Shown here one piece after another: positions 18,129-27,843 of a stretch of 64,000 nt of DNA (position 1 is its first letter; the number at the start of each line of letters is the position of its first letter). Location of the stretch: positions 248,001 to 312,000 of the forward strand of contig JASEFA010000003.1 of NCBI GenBank assembly GCA_030019365.1, given 5' to 3'. The position numbers were made by a program, and so were the translations under genes. A model generated the notes under the pieces. The model was not told the origin of the DNA. It did not search any database and saw nothing but the letters and a program-made list of their open reading frames with translations. This DNA is from Bacillota bacterium (GTDB lineage Bacteria > Bacillota > Sulfobacillia > JACIYH01).

Positions 18129-19775
18129 ATGGGAGAGCGGCCTTGGGCGCTCCTGAGCGTCTGGGAGAAGGCGGGGCTGGTGGATTTCGCCCGCGGCCTG
18201 GTCGACCTAGGGTTTGACATCCTGGCTTCCGGAGGCACGGCCGACCACCTGGCCCGGTCCGGGATACCGGTGAGCGGGGTCGAGGACATCACTGGCTTTG
18301 GCGCCCTGCTCGACGGCAGGGTGAAGACCCTCCATCCCCTGGTCCATGCCGGCATTCTGGCCCGCCGCGACAACGCTTCCCACATGGCCCAGTTGCGCGA
18401 CCGGGGTGCCCGTCCCGTCGACCTGGTGGCGGTCAACCTGTATCCGTTCCGTGAGACCGTGGCCCGGGGAGCCGGCCTGGACGCCACCCTGGAGATGATT
18501 GACATCGGCGGCCCCGCCCTGCTGCGGGCGGCGGCAAAGAACTTCCCCCATGTGCTGGCGGTGTGCCGGCCCGACCAGTACGCCGTGGTGCTGGCAGCTC
18601 TCCGCAGGAAGGCCGCGGGACGCCTCCCTCCGGACGAGGAAGGGTGGCTGCGCCGGAGCCTGGCCGGCGAAGCGTTCCGGCACACCATGGCCTACGACTA
18701 TCTGGTCAGCCAGTACCTCTCTGCCGCCGGCCAGACGGCCGCCGCGGTGGAGCCAGTTGCCGGTGCCGCCGCCGCGCCCACCGCGGGCGGCGTGGGCTTC
18801 CCGCGTGAGCTCCACCTGGGTTGGGAGCTGGTGCGCGCGTTGAGGTACGGGGAAAACCCCCACCAGAAGGCGGCTCTGTACCGTGCCCTGGGGGTGCCCG
18901 AGACGGGCCTGGCCGCGGCCCGGCAGGTTCAGGGTAAGGAGCTTTCGTACAACAACCTGGCGGACGCCAGCGCTGCCTGGGCCTTGGCCTGCGAGTTCGG
19001 CGATTCCCGGCCGGTGGCGGTGGTGGTGAAGCACGCCATGCCCTGTGCCTGCGCCACCGGAGCGGATGCGGTCGCCGCTTTCCGTTGCGCCCGCGAGGGA
19101 GATCCGGTTTCCATTTTCGGGGGAATCGTGGCGCTCAACGTGCCGGTGGACGAGGCCACCGCCGAGGAGATGGCCCGCATCTTCCTGGAGGTGGTGGTGG
19201 CCCCCGCCTTTACGGACGAGGCCCTCTGGCATCTCCGCCGCCGGCAGAACGTGCGCCTGCTCCAGGTGCCCGCCGCGGCCGCGGGCGATGTGGCATGGGG
19301 GCCGGCTGCACGGGGATGGTACCTGCGGCAGATCGAAGGTGGCCTGTTGGTGCAGGAGTACGACCGCCCGGTCGACGGCGACGATCCCGCCGGCTGGCGC
19401 ACGGTCACCGTTCGGCGCCCCACCTCCCGTGAGCTGGCCGACCTGGCCTTTGCCTGGAAAGTGGCCAGGCACGTCCGTTCCAACGCCGCCGTGCTGGCCA
19501 GGGACGAGGCTACCGTTGGGATAGGGCAGGGTCAGCCCAACCGGGTGGATGCCGCCCGCCTGGCCGTATCGCGGGCGGGTCCGCGCGCCCGTGGTGCCGT
19601 GATGGCTTCCGATGGATTCTTTCCCTTCCCGGACGCGGTGGACGAGGCGGTGCGAGCGGGCGTCACCGCCATCGTGCAGCCGGGCGGCAGCATGCGGGAC
19701 GGCGAATCCATCGCCGCCTGCGACCGGGCCGGCCTGGCCATGGTGTTCACCGGGGTCCGCCACTTCCTGCACTGA
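18129..19775 (+). CDS. purH: Bifunctional AICAR transformylase / IMP cyclohydrolase PurH
   Basis: Performs the last two steps to IMP. Residues about 1-200 are the cyclohydrolase (ILASGGTADHL, DGRVKTLHPLVHAGILARR, AVNLYPF, IDIGGPALLRAAAKN). The rest is the transformylase (LRYGENPHQKAALY, GKELSYNNLADASAAW, and the closing SDGFFPFPD...VQPGGSMRD). The catalytic Lys-His pair is present in KHAMPCACATG, but the family normally has Asn-Pro-Cys-Gly at the following positions; here Met replaces Asn and Ala replaces Gly. Length 548 is slightly above the usual 510-530, with Ala/Gly-rich linkers. The start follows purN by one base. Confidence 0.94.
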   Translation: MGERPWALLSVWEKAGLVDFARGLVDLGFDILASGGTADHLARSGIPVSGVEDITGFGALLDGRVKTLHPLVHAGILARRDNASHMAQLRDRGARPVDLVAVNLYPFRETVARGAGLDATLEMIDIGGPALLRAAAKNFPHVLAVCRPDQYAVVLAALRRKAAGRLPPDEEGWLRRSLAGEAFRHTMAYDYLVSQYLSAAGQTAAAVEPVAGAAAAPTAGGVGFPRELHLGWELVRALRYGENPHQKAALYRALGVPETGLAAARQVQGKELSYNNLADASAAWALACEFGDSRPVAVVVKHAMPCACATGADAVAAFRCAREGDPVSIFGGIVALNVPVDEATAEEMARIFLEVVVAPAFTDEALWHLRRRQNVRLLQVPAAAAGDVAWGPAARGWYLRQIEGGLLVQEYDRPVDGDDPAGWRTVTVRRPTSRELADLAFAWKVARHVRSNAAVLARDEATVGIGQGQPNRVDAARLAVSRAGPRARGAVMASDGFFPFPDAVDEAVRAGVTAIVQPGGSMRDGESIAACDRAGLAMVFTGVRHFLH

Positions 19776-19793
19776 CTCAGGGTGGGAGGGATG

Positions 19794-21164
19794 ATGGCCG
19801 TGAAGGTGATGGTGGTGGGAGGGGGCGGAAGGGAGCACGCCCTGGTATGGAAACTGGGTCAGGGGTCGTCGGTTAGCGGGCTTTTCTGCGCACCCGGGAA
19901 TGCGGGGACGGCGGCCCTGGCCACCAACGTAGACGTCGCCGCTACCGATCTGGAGGGCCTGTGCGCCTTTGCGTCTCGGGAAGGCATCGACCTCACCGTG
20001 GTGGGACCGGAAGAGCCCCTGGTGCGCGGCGTGGGAGATGCATTCAGGCGGGCGGGCCTCCTCCTCTTCGGCCCGGGTAGGGAGGCGGCCCGGATTGAGG
20101 GTAGCAAGGCTTTCGCGAAGGAGTTCATGGCCCGCCACGGGATCCCCACCGCTCCCTTCCGGATCTTCGATGATGCGGGCCGGGCGCGCGCGTACATAGA
20201 GTCCCGGGGCCGGCCCGTGGTGGTGAAAGCTGACGGGCTGGCCGCGGGCAAGGGTGCCTTCGTGTGCGCCTCGCCGGACGAGGCGGTGAGGGCTGCCACC
20301 GACCTCCTCGAGCACGGGACTCTGGGGGAGGCCGGAGGGGTGGTAGTGGTGGAAGACCGTCTCGAGGGAGAGGAGCTCTCCGTCCTCGCCCTCTGCGACG
20401 GTGAAAGCTGCATGCTGCTCCCCGCTGCCCGCGACCACAAGCGCGTCTTCGACGGCGACGCCGGTCCCAACACGGGCGGTATGGGCGCTTACGCTCCGGT
20501 GCCGCTGCCGGCCGGCCTGCTGGACGTCGTCCGGGACAGGATCATGGCGCCTGCAATCCGGGGGATGGCCCAGGAGGGTTTCCCCTACCGCGGGGTCCTG
20601 TACGCCGGGCTGATGCTCAGCCGGGACGGGCCGGCCGTGCTGGAGTTCAACTGCCGCTTCGGGGATCCCGAGACGCAGGTGATCCTTCCCCTCCTGGACG
20701 AGGACCTGGGAGAGTTGCTTGCCGCCGCCGCCCGGGGAGAGCTCCCCGGGCGGGAAGTGCGGCTTCACAACCGGTACGCCGTGTGCGTGGTGATCGCTTC
20801 GGGAGGTTATCCCGGGCCCTACCGGCGGGGAGTGCTCATCACCGGGCTGGACCGGGCGGCAGAAGTAGCCGGGGTGGTGGTCTTCGAGGCCGGCACGGCC
20901 TGTGACGCGGAGGGCAGGCTGGTCACCGCGGGCGGCCGGGTGCTGGGAGTGACGGGATGCGGGCAGAGCCTGGAGGAGGCCCGTGAGCGCGCGTACCGCG
21001 CCTGCGCCCGCATTTCCTTTGCAGGGATGCACTTCCGCCGCGACATCGCCGGCAGCGCCCCGTCCGCAGCCGCGCCAGGCCCGCCAGGCCGCGCCACGCC
21101 CCCGGCGCAATCGGGCCTGCACGGCGCGGTCCCATGGGTGAGCGGGCCGGGTGGGCAGCCGTGA
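19794..21164 (+). CDS. purD: Phosphoribosylamine-glycine ligase PurD
   Basis: ATP-grasp enzyme joining glycine to phosphoribosylamine. MKVMVVGGGGREHAL-type N-terminus, VVGPEEPLVRGVGDAF, VKADGLAAGKGAFV, DHKRVFDGDAGPNTGGMGAY and LEFNCRFGDPETQ are all present. Several in-frame starts (GTG 19782, ATG 19791, ATG 19794) surround the GGGAGGG; I give 19794 as a compromise. The C-terminus carries about 30 extra Ala/Pro-rich residues. It overlaps the queT-like gene by 4 bp. Confidence 0.95.
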   Translation: MAVKVMVVGGGGREHALVWKLGQGSSVSGLFCAPGNAGTAALATNVDVAATDLEGLCAFASREGIDLTVVGPEEPLVRGVGDAFRRAGLLLFGPGREAARIEGSKAFAKEFMARHGIPTAPFRIFDDAGRARAYIESRGRPVVVKADGLAAGKGAFVCASPDEAVRAATDLLEHGTLGEAGGVVVVEDRLEGEELSVLALCDGESCMLLPAARDHKRVFDGDAGPNTGGMGAYAPVPLPAGLLDVVRDRIMAPAIRGMAQEGFPYRGVLYAGLMLSRDGPAVLEFNCRFGDPETQVILPLLDEDLGELLAAAARGELPGREVRLHNRYAVCVVIASGGYPGPYRRGVLITGLDRAAEVAGVVVFEAGTACDAEGRLVTAGGRVLGVTGCGQSLEEARERAYRACARISFAGMHFRRDIAGSAPSAAAPGPPGRATPPAQSGLHGAVPWVSGPGGQP

Positions 21165-21700
21165 GCGCACCTGACCGGGAGTCCCGGCATGGCCAGGGGG
21201 GCGCGGCGCGCCCGGCGGCTTACTGGGGGCGGGTGGCTCTCATCGGTGCTGCGTACGCCGCCCTCACCCTGCTTCCCCCGTTGCGGGCGATAAGCTACGG
21301 CATGATCCAGGTGAGGGTGGCGGAGGCTCTCACCGTGCTGCCCTATGTCACCCCGGCGGCCATCTGGGGCCTGTTTGTGGGATGCCTGGCCGCCAATGTG
21401 GCTGGCGGCCTGGGCCCGGTCGACATGGTGCTGGGCAGCCTCACCACCCTGGCGGCTGCCTGGCTGACGTCCCGGGTGAGGCCCGCCTTGCTGGCGCCCC
21501 TGCCCCCTGTCGTCCTGAACGCTCTGGTGGTCGGCACCTATGTGCCCAGGCTGCTGGGCCTGAGTGTTCCCCTTCCCCTGGGTTGGGCGTGGGTGGGCCT
21601 GGGCGAACTGGCTGCCTGCTACGGCCTGGGCTACCCCCTGCTGGCCTACCTCTCCCGCCGCCAGCGTCTCCTGTCCCTCCTCCGGGGCACAGCAGGGTAA
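21161..21700 (+). CDS. queT: QueT-type queuosine-precursor transporter (ECF S-component)
   Basis: A 179-residue membrane protein with five to six hydrophobic segments. ISYGMIQVRVAEALTVLPYV, TPAAIWGLFVGCLAANVAGG and LPPVVLNALVVG match the QueT family, thought to import preQ0/preQ1-type queuosine precursors together with a shared ECF energising module located elsewhere. I chose GTG 21161, which overlaps the purD stop as GTGA; ATG 21134 upstream is also open. No preQ1 riboswitch is visible, as the gene is embedded in the purine operon. Substrate is inferred from family. Confidence 0.8.
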   Translation: MSAPDRESRHGQGGAARPAAYWGRVALIGAAYAALTLLPPLRAISYGMIQVRVAEALTVLPYVTPAAIWGLFVGCLAANVAGGLGPVDMVLGSLTTLAAAWLTSRVRPALLAPLPPVVLNALVVGTYVPRLLGLSVPLPLGWAWVGLGELAACYGLGYPLLAYLSRRQRLLSLLRGTAG

Positions 21701-21713
21701 CTTTGCCCGACGA

Positions 21714-23657
21714 CTACCGGCGGCCGGGGAGGTCAAACCAGTCGGAGGGGACGACGCGGATGGGTGGCTGGGTGGGCGCGCGGCCGGGTGAGATTTGGCC
21801 CTGGCGCTGCCCCCGCATCGTGGCTGTGGTCATGCTCTCTTGCCCTTTGTAGGGTGCGGTTGCGGAGAGCGAGCTTGCGAAGTGGGTGGTTGACGAGGTT
21901 CCTCCATCGAGGGGCGCGGCCACCTCCACTTGCGCCCGGGGCAGAAACCCTTCCTTCTCCAGGAGTTCAGACAGGACGGTGAGGTCCCCCTCGCGCAGGA
22001 TGAGGTCGCAGGGGGTGAGTTCCCCCGCCAGGTACGGCTGCAGGCGCGGTGAGGCTTTGAGGTGGGCGGCGGTCTCGGGGTCGGCGCAGCGCAGGAGGTG
22101 AAAGCGGGCCAGCCACACCCGCCCGTATGCGGCTGCCCATTCCCGGATCGAGGCCTCCACGTTCTGGGGGAGCGGATGCTCGCTGCCCTTCCCCAGCACG
22201 GCGAGCAAGGCCTCACCGTCCATCCCCGCCTTCATGGCCTGGTAGACGGAGCTGCGGTTGATCTGGAACAGCAGGGCCTGGTCGGCCTTGATCAGATCTG
22301 CGAGGGTGCCCACCTGCAGCAGGATACGGGGGTGCAGCGTGAAGGGAGCCACCACCTCGAAATTGGGTGCCACAATGAATGAGGTTTCGTCCTGGGGAAG
22401 CAGTTCTGCGAGAAAGGCTTCCGCGCCACCGAATACGGCTTCCAGATAAGCCCTCCCGAGGGGCGTGAGGCGCAGGGCAGTGAGCTTGTGGTCGGGGCCC
22501 TCTGCCTGTTCGAGTATACCGAGGAACTCCAGGCTGTGGATCCACTGGGTGAGGGGCTGCGCAGTGAGGCCGGCGGGGAGGGAACCGGTGCCCGGAACCG
22601 GCAAGGCGCGATGGACGGGGAGCCACCGGCCCGGGGGCACCCAGAACAGCATCTGGAGCAGGGTGAACACGTTCTGGTACCAGTTGGCGCCTCGGTGGAT
22701 GAGCTGCTCCACCATGTCCAGCCAGCGCTCGGCCCACGACAGGCCAGTCCACCTCTGCAGGACAGGGGTCACCGCCACCCCGTCGGGCTGGTCCTCTATC
22801 AGGTGGCGGGCGAGGGCGTAGTCCCAAAGGACGCTCATGCGGGCAGCCAGGCAGTCTTCCCGCGGGAGCCCGCTGTCAGTGGGACCCCAGCCGGGCCAGC
22901 CCAGCAGACGGGCCAGGCGCATCTGCTGGCGGCGGTAGATGTCACCCTGGCGGGTGAGCCTGATTTCCCCCCGGGTGACCGCCAGCAGGAACAGGTGCAG
23001 ATCGCGGATGGCGGTGGGCCGGTGCCCGGGACTCCGGTGCGCGGCTTCGGGCAGGGCGGCTTCCCCTATCACGGGGCGGAAGAATATCTCCTCTGCCGCC
23101 GCGCGCACGTCCCGGGGGATGAAGTACACGGCCCGGTAGTCGTAGTGGCCCACGAATACCAGGGCTTTGCGGCGCAGGGAATCAAAGGTGGGCTGAAAGC
23201 GCCGGTGGCGCTGGCCGGTGATTTCCCCCAGGGTGGCCCAGCACTGTTCCACGGGGATGCCCCTGCCCGCGTTGAGGGCTCCCACCAGCCAGAGGGCTGT
23301 TTTCTCCGGGGAATCGAGCCCCCCCAGCACCCCGGCCAGGTGCTCAGGTTCCAGGAGGGATCCCAGCACGTCCTCAAGGGAGCCCAGGGCGCCGTGGCGG
23401 GCGCGCAGCGAATCCAGGTACCAGGGAGGCGCCGCAGCCAGGCATTCGACCAGGGCAGGCGCGGCGGGAAGGAAGGTATCCAGGCCCCGCACCTGTATCG
23501 GCGCAGGACGGGTCCCGCCGTGGTGGTCTGCCGGGGGCTCATCCATGCGGGCCCGACCCGCTGGGGCGTCGCCTGCGGGGGTCTCAGCCATGCGGGTCCG
23601 GCCCGCCGGGGCGTGACCGCTGGTATTGGTGTTCCGCCTGACCGAAGTTGCGCTCAC
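21714..23657 (-). CDS. Helicase-associated domain protein (partner of XPB)
   Basis: A 647-residue soluble protein. The N-terminal 50 residues are a disordered Pro/Ala/Gly region with a repeated APAGR-x-RM segment. The middle and C-terminal part resembles the helicase C-terminal/XPB-N-like domain found next to bacterial XPB, with the stretch FIVAPNFEVVAPFTLHP, then FQINRSSVYQAMKAGMDGE and WAAAYGRVWLARFHLLRCADP. The GTG start has an excellent GGGAGGGAGG. It lies 40 bp downstream of the XPB gene on the same strand. In mycobacteria the same pair is adjacent. Biochemical role is unknown; a helicase accessory role in DNA repair is inferred. Convergent with the queT gene (13 bp). Confidence 0.75.
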   Translation of the reverse strand: MSATSVRRNTNTSGHAPAGRTRMAETPAGDAPAGRARMDEPPADHHGGTRPAPIQVRGLDTFLPAAPALVECLAAAPPWYLDSLRARHGALGSLEDVLGSLLEPEHLAGVLGGLDSPEKTALWLVGALNAGRGIPVEQCWATLGEITGQRHRRFQPTFDSLRRKALVFVGHYDYRAVYFIPRDVRAAAEEIFFRPVIGEAALPEAAHRSPGHRPTAIRDLHLFLLAVTRGEIRLTRQGDIYRRQQMRLARLLGWPGWGPTDSGLPREDCLAARMSVLWDYALARHLIEDQPDGVAVTPVLQRWTGLSWAERWLDMVEQLIHRGANWYQNVFTLLQMLFWVPPGRWLPVHRALPVPGTGSLPAGLTAQPLTQWIHSLEFLGILEQAEGPDHKLTALRLTPLGRAYLEAVFGGAEAFLAELLPQDETSFIVAPNFEVVAPFTLHPRILLQVGTLADLIKADQALLFQINRSSVYQAMKAGMDGEALLAVLGKGSEHPLPQNVEASIREWAAAYGRVWLARFHLLRCADPETAAHLKASPRLQPYLAGELTPCDLILREGDLTVLSELLEKEGFLPRAQVEVAAPLDGGTSSTTHFASSLSATAPYKGQESMTTATMRGQRQGQISPGRAPTQPPIRVVPSDWFDLPGRR

Positions 23658-23697
23658 GGTGGAACCTCCCTCCCGTGTGGGGGCAGCTGCACTCCAG

Positions 23698-25473
23698 TCA
23701 CCTCCGGCCCTTCAGCGGGGCCGCGCCCGCAGGGGGCGGCGGCTCGCTCGCCGGGGGGAGCGCGGCCCGTCCTGCCAGCACTTCCTGGTCGTAGTGGATG
23801 GAGTAACGGTAGCCCTGTTCGGTGAGGAAGAGCTGGCGCTTCTGTGCGAAATCCTGCTCCTTGGTCTCCCGGGACACCAGCGTGTAGAACGTGGCCGGGA
23901 TGCCCGAAGCCTTGGGCCGCAGGATGCGCCCCAGGCGCTGGGCCTCCTCCTGGCGCGACCCGAAGGTGCCGGATACCTGGATGGCCACGCTGGCCTCGGG
24001 CAGGTCCAGGGCGAAGTTGGCCACCTTGGACACCACCAGCAGGCGCAGGTCTCCCTCGCGAAACTGGCGGTAGAGCTTCTCGCGCTCCCGGTTGGGCGTG
24101 GTGCCGGTGATGAGCGGTGCTCCCAGGGATTCGGCGATCTGCGCCAGCTGCTCGAGGAACTGGCCGATCACCAGGATACGCTCCCCCGGGCCGCGCCCGT
24201 GGACCGTGCGGTTGCCCAGGTGGAGCTTCACCACATGGTGGACGAGGGGGATCTTGGCCGGATTCTCCGAGGCCAGGCGGAATCGGGACCGTTCGTCGGA
24301 GACGGCGTAGAGCAGGCGCAGGTCCTCCGGCATCCTCACCCTGATCTCGTGACAGGTGGCCTCCGCTATCCAGCCCTGTTTCTCCAGCACCTTCCAGGCC
24401 ACGTCGTACCGCTTGGGGCCGATGAGGGAGAAAACGTCGTCCTCCCGGCCGTCTTCCCGCACCAGGGTGGCGGTCAGGCCCAGACGCCGGCGAGCCTGGA
24501 TTTCGGCTGTGGCCCGGAACACCGGTGCTGGTAGCAGGTGCACTTCGTCGTATATGATGAGGCCCCAGTCCTCCCGGTCGAACAGCTTCAGGTGGGGGAA
24601 ATCCTCGCTCTTCCTGGGGTGGTGAGTCATCACCTGATAGGTGGACACGGTCACCGGACGAATCTGCTTCTCCTCACCCGTGTACTCTCCGATGTCGTCG
24701 GGCAGGAGCGAGGTCTTGTCCAGCAACTCGTCTCGCCACTGGCGAGCCGCGGTCACCCCCGTGCACAGGATCAGGGTGCGGGTGCGGGCCTGGGCCAGCA
24801 CGCTCAACCCCACGATGGTCTTTCCCGCCCCGCAGGGGAGCACGACCACCCCGCTTCCACCTGCCGGGCCCCCGCCCTTCCAGAAGCGATCGGCCGCCTC
24901 CCGCTGGTACGGTCGTAACGCGAAGGGGGAGCCCACCCGCGTCGCGGCGCGCAGGGAGATGTCCAGCGGGGCGCCGGGCGTGTAGCCGGCCAGGTCCTCC
25001 ACCGGCCAGCCCACCTTGATGAGGGCCTGCTTGAGGTGACCGCGGCGCCCCGGGGCGACGTAGATGCCGTCAGCGACCTGCTCCTCCAGGTAGGGTTGCA
25101 CCTGGCGCTGGTTCCATATCTGAGTGAGGAGCACGGGATCGCGGGAACGCAGGACCAGGCGGTCGCCGTCCCGGTGCAGTTGGAGTTGGCCGTAGCGGCC
25201 CACGTACTCGACGATATCCCGGCGCAGGTTCTCGGGCACCGGGTAGCGCGAATGGGCGTCGAGGACCCGCAGGATGTCATCGGCGGTGAGTCCCGCCGCC
25301 GCCGCGTTCCACAGGGAGAGGGGTGTGATGCGGTAGGTGTGGACGTGCTCGGGACTCTTCTCCAGGTCGGCGAAAGGGGCCAGCGCGTCGCGGGCATCCT
25401 CATACCGGGGATGATCTACTTCCAGCAATATGGTACGATCACTCTGGACGACCGCCGGTCCCTGCGCCGCCAC
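23698..25473 (-). CDS. DNA repair helicase XPB (bacterial type)
   Basis: Superfamily 2 3'-5' DNA helicase of the XPB/Ssl2 group, 591 residues. An N-terminal XPB-type domain (about 20-90: YRITPLSLWNAAAAGL, FVGRYGQL-like) is followed by the damage-recognition-like region, Walker A LPCGAGKT (about 211-219), the DEVH box (about 306), the RED motif in LTATLVREDGRED, and motif VI QRLGRILRPK. GTG 25473 was chosen because GGAGGGAG lies four bases upstream; the frame continues upstream but would run into the divergent GNAT gene. Bacterial XPB homologues unwind DNA and are thought to act in nucleotide excision repair. Confidence 0.9.
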   Translation of the reverse strand: MAAQGPAVVQSDRTILLEVDHPRYEDARDALAPFADLEKSPEHVHTYRITPLSLWNAAAAGLTADDILRVLDAHSRYPVPENLRRDIVEYVGRYGQLQLHRDGDRLVLRSRDPVLLTQIWNQRQVQPYLEEQVADGIYVAPGRRGHLKQALIKVGWPVEDLAGYTPGAPLDISLRAATRVGSPFALRPYQREAADRFWKGGGPAGGSGVVVLPCGAGKTIVGLSVLAQARTRTLILCTGVTAARQWRDELLDKTSLLPDDIGEYTGEEKQIRPVTVSTYQVMTHHPRKSEDFPHLKLFDREDWGLIIYDEVHLLPAPVFRATAEIQARRRLGLTATLVREDGREDDVFSLIGPKRYDVAWKVLEKQGWIAEATCHEIRVRMPEDLRLLYAVSDERSRFRLASENPAKIPLVHHVVKLHLGNRTVHGRGPGERILVIGQFLEQLAQIAESLGAPLITGTTPNREREKLYRQFREGDLRLLVVSKVANFALDLPEASVAIQVSGTFGSRQEEAQRLGRILRPKASGIPATFYTLVSRETKEQDFAQKRQLFLTEQGYRYSIHYDQEVLAGRAALPPASEPPPPAGAAPLKGRR

Positions 25474-25537
25474 GGTTCTCCCTCCGGTGCCGGCCACCCG
25501 GCCGCCATCTGCAATCCAGCCAGGAGCGGGCCCAAAT

Positions 25538-26035
25538 ATGTATCTTTTCTCTGCCCATATGCCCCCATCCTGCACGATCCAGGACGAGGGGCTGCAACTG
25601 GAAAGGGAAGCCGGGTTCTTCCTGGTCGAGGTGCCGTTTGCGGTTCGCCTGCCCGACGGCAGGCGGGTGGGCACGGTGGCCTACCGCAATCTCAGCCGGC
25701 GCCGGGCGAGTGCTGAGATCGGCATCGAGCTGTATCCCGATTATCGGGGTCAGGGCGTGGGACCGCGCGCCATCCGGGCCCTGCTCGGATACCTGTTCGA
25801 CACCCTGCATTTGCGGCGCGTGTGGCTGCGGGTGATGCCGGACAACGAACGGGCCATCCGCTGCTATGAAAAGTGCGGGTTCCGGCGGGCCGGATACGGT
25901 AAGGCGTACCTCTTCGTGCCCTGCCTGGTGATGGAGACCACCGCCGACGAGTTCCGCCGGGCACCCGTGCCGCCGCAAGGCGAGCGTTCCACCACGCCAT
26001 CCCGGGGTGAGCGTTTCACCGCCCCATCCCCGTGA
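25538..26035 (+). CDS. GNAT family N-acetyltransferase
   Basis: A 165-residue acetyl-CoA-dependent N-acetyltransferase of the RimJ/RimL-like group. The acetyl-CoA pyrophosphate loop is YRGQGVGPRAI (R/Q-x-x-G-x-G/A), preceded by IGIELYPD and followed by LRVMPDNERAIRCYEKCGF, the characteristic motif B. The C-terminal 20 residues contain a repeat (GERSTTPSR/GERFTAPSP). ATG 25538 follows AGGAGCGGG. It is divergent from XPB with 64 bp between starts. Substrate unknown. Confidence 0.88.
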   Translation: MYLFSAHMPPSCTIQDEGLQLEREAGFFLVEVPFAVRLPDGRRVGTVAYRNLSRRRASAEIGIELYPDYRGQGVGPRAIRALLGYLFDTLHLRRVWLRVMPDNERAIRCYEKCGFRRAGYGKAYLFVPCLVMETTADEFRRAPVPPQGERSTTPSRGERFTAPSP

Positions 26036-26071
26036 ACGTTCCCCAGTGCTATGCCGAGGTGAGGGTTGACG

Positions 26072-27829
26072 ATGGCAACGGCCGAGGATCTCAGGAGCAT
26101 CCTGCGACGCATTGACGGTCGCGGCTACAAGGCCTACCTGGACATCAAGGGAACCTACCAGTTCCCCGGATTCCGCCTGCACGTCGACCGCGTGCAGGGC
26201 GACCCGTTCGCTTCCCCTTCCGAGGTCCGGGTGGTGGTGCCGCAGGACCTGGCTCGCTTCCCCCAGGAGCTCTACCGGAGCCGGGCGCGCCGCCTGGGCC
26301 TGGAGGATTTTCTCCTGCGCACCCTGGCTGCCGCCCTGCGCCGGGAGGCCCGGGGCCACCGGGGCACGGGGACGAGTGGCCTCATGGCGGTAATGCCTTA
26401 CGGTCAGGAGATCCTGTGGCGGTCGGCCCTTTCCGTGAGCGCCGAGCGGGTGGAGGCCAGGCTGGCGGTGGGGCTTCCCGCAGCCGGTCGCACCGTGCTG
26501 GGGCGGGAGGCGGAGGCCATGCTCCTGGGGGAGCTGACCCGGGCGGTGACCGCGGCGCTGTACTGGGAGAGGGTCGATCGGGAGGGGGCGCAGCGCTGGG
26601 CCCGCCTGGCGGAGGACCAGGAGTACATAAGGTCCGAGCTACCCGGGCGGGGGCTGGTGGCCTTCGTGGCTAACGGTGCCATCCTTCCGCGCGAAAGCGG
26701 CGTCTCCGATCGCCCGCTCCGCCAGGGGCGGGTGATCCCCTTCGAGTCGCCCCCCTCCCTGGAGGTGGAGTTTGTGCTCCCCAACGGCGGCCCGGTGCGG
26801 GGGATGGGCATCCCGCGCGGCGTCACCCTCATCGTGGGGGGAGGGTACCACGGCAAGTCCACGCTCCTTCGCGCCCTGGAGCGGGGGGTCTACGACCACA
26901 TCCCCGGCGACGGCCGGGAACTGGTGGTGACGGTGGCAACGGCGGTCAAGATCAGGGCCGAAGATGGCCGCCGGGTCGAGAAGGTGGACATCAGCCCGTT
27001 CATCTCCTACCTGCCCTTCGGGCAGGACACCCGGTGTTTCTCCACGGAATCCGCCTCGGGGTCCACCTCGCAGGCGGCCAACATCGTGGAGGCCCTGGAG
27101 GCGGGTGCCGACGTCCTGCTTCTGGACGAGGACACCTCCGCGACCAACTTCATGATCCGGGATGCCCGCATGCAGATGCTGGTTTCCCGGGAGAAGGAGC
27201 CGATCGTCCCATTCCTGGATCGGGTGCGTTCCCTGTGGGAGCGCCTGGGAGTATCCAGCGTGCTGGTCATGGGGGGATCGGGTGATTACTTCGACGTGGC
27301 GGATACCGTCCTCATGATGGACGCCTACCGTCCCCACGACGTCACGGCCCGGGCGCGCGAGATCGCCGCAGGGGTGCCCAGCCGCCGCCGGCCCGAGGAG
27401 CCAGGCCCCATGGAGCGCCCGGCTCCCCGCATTCCCGTGGGAGATTCCCTGGATCCGACCAGGGGCGGTCGCATCAAGATCGCCGCCCGCGGCACCGAGC
27501 ACATACGCTTCGGCCGGGAGGACATCGTGCTGGACTGTGTGGAGCAGATCGTGGACGAGGGGCAGGTCCGCTTCATCGGTGATGCCCTGTACTGGATGGC
27601 CCGCAGCTGCCTGGACGGCCACCGCCCCCTGCGGGAGGCCCTCGGCGTTCTGGTCGCCCGCCTGGAGAAGGACGGCCTGGACGCAGTCGCCCCAGTCGGA
27701 CCGCCGCCCGGGGATTATGCCTGGGCGCGTCCCCTGGAGGTGGCTGCCGCCCTGAACCGGGTGCGCACCCTCCGCGCCCGCCTCACCGCGCCGGCGGCGC
27801 CTCCGGTGAGGGAGGAATACTTTGGGTGA
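26072..27829 (+). CDS. ABC-class ATPase (COG3044 family)
   Basis: A 585-residue soluble protein resembling the 'predicted ATPase of the ABC class' family. The N-terminal domain (GYKAYLDIKGTYQFPGF, RVQGDPFASPSEVRV) precedes an ATPase with Walker A VGGGYHGKSTLL (about 265-276), a signature-like SGSTSQAANIVEAL and Walker B ADVLLLDEDTSATNF. These atypical motifs are the family's hallmark; no membrane segment is present. A trypanosome relative (MRB1590) acts in RNA editing, and the bacterial role is not known. ATG 26072 follows GAGGTGAGGG; a TTG two codons earlier is also possible. It starts 36 bp after the GNAT gene. Confidence 0.85.
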   Translation: MATAEDLRSILRRIDGRGYKAYLDIKGTYQFPGFRLHVDRVQGDPFASPSEVRVVVPQDLARFPQELYRSRARRLGLEDFLLRTLAAALRREARGHRGTGTSGLMAVMPYGQEILWRSALSVSAERVEARLAVGLPAAGRTVLGREAEAMLLGELTRAVTAALYWERVDREGAQRWARLAEDQEYIRSELPGRGLVAFVANGAILPRESGVSDRPLRQGRVIPFESPPSLEVEFVLPNGGPVRGMGIPRGVTLIVGGGYHGKSTLLRALERGVYDHIPGDGRELVVTVATAVKIRAEDGRRVEKVDISPFISYLPFGQDTRCFSTESASGSTSQAANIVEALEAGADVLLLDEDTSATNFMIRDARMQMLVSREKEPIVPFLDRVRSLWERLGVSSVLVMGGSGDYFDVADTVLMMDAYRPHDVTARAREIAAGVPSRRRPEEPGPMERPAPRIPVGDSLDPTRGGRIKIAARGTEHIRFGREDIVLDCVEQIVDEGQVRFIGDALYWMARSCLDGHRPLREALGVLVARLEKDGLDAVAPVGPPPGDYAWARPLEVAAALNRVRTLRARLTAPAAPPVREEYFG

Positions 27830-27843
27830 CGTGGAATCCACCA

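Noticed and set aside
26072-27829. ABC transporter ATPase
   Set aside because: The Walker and signature motifs are atypical and the long N-terminal domain fits the soluble COG3044 family; no permease gene is adjacent.
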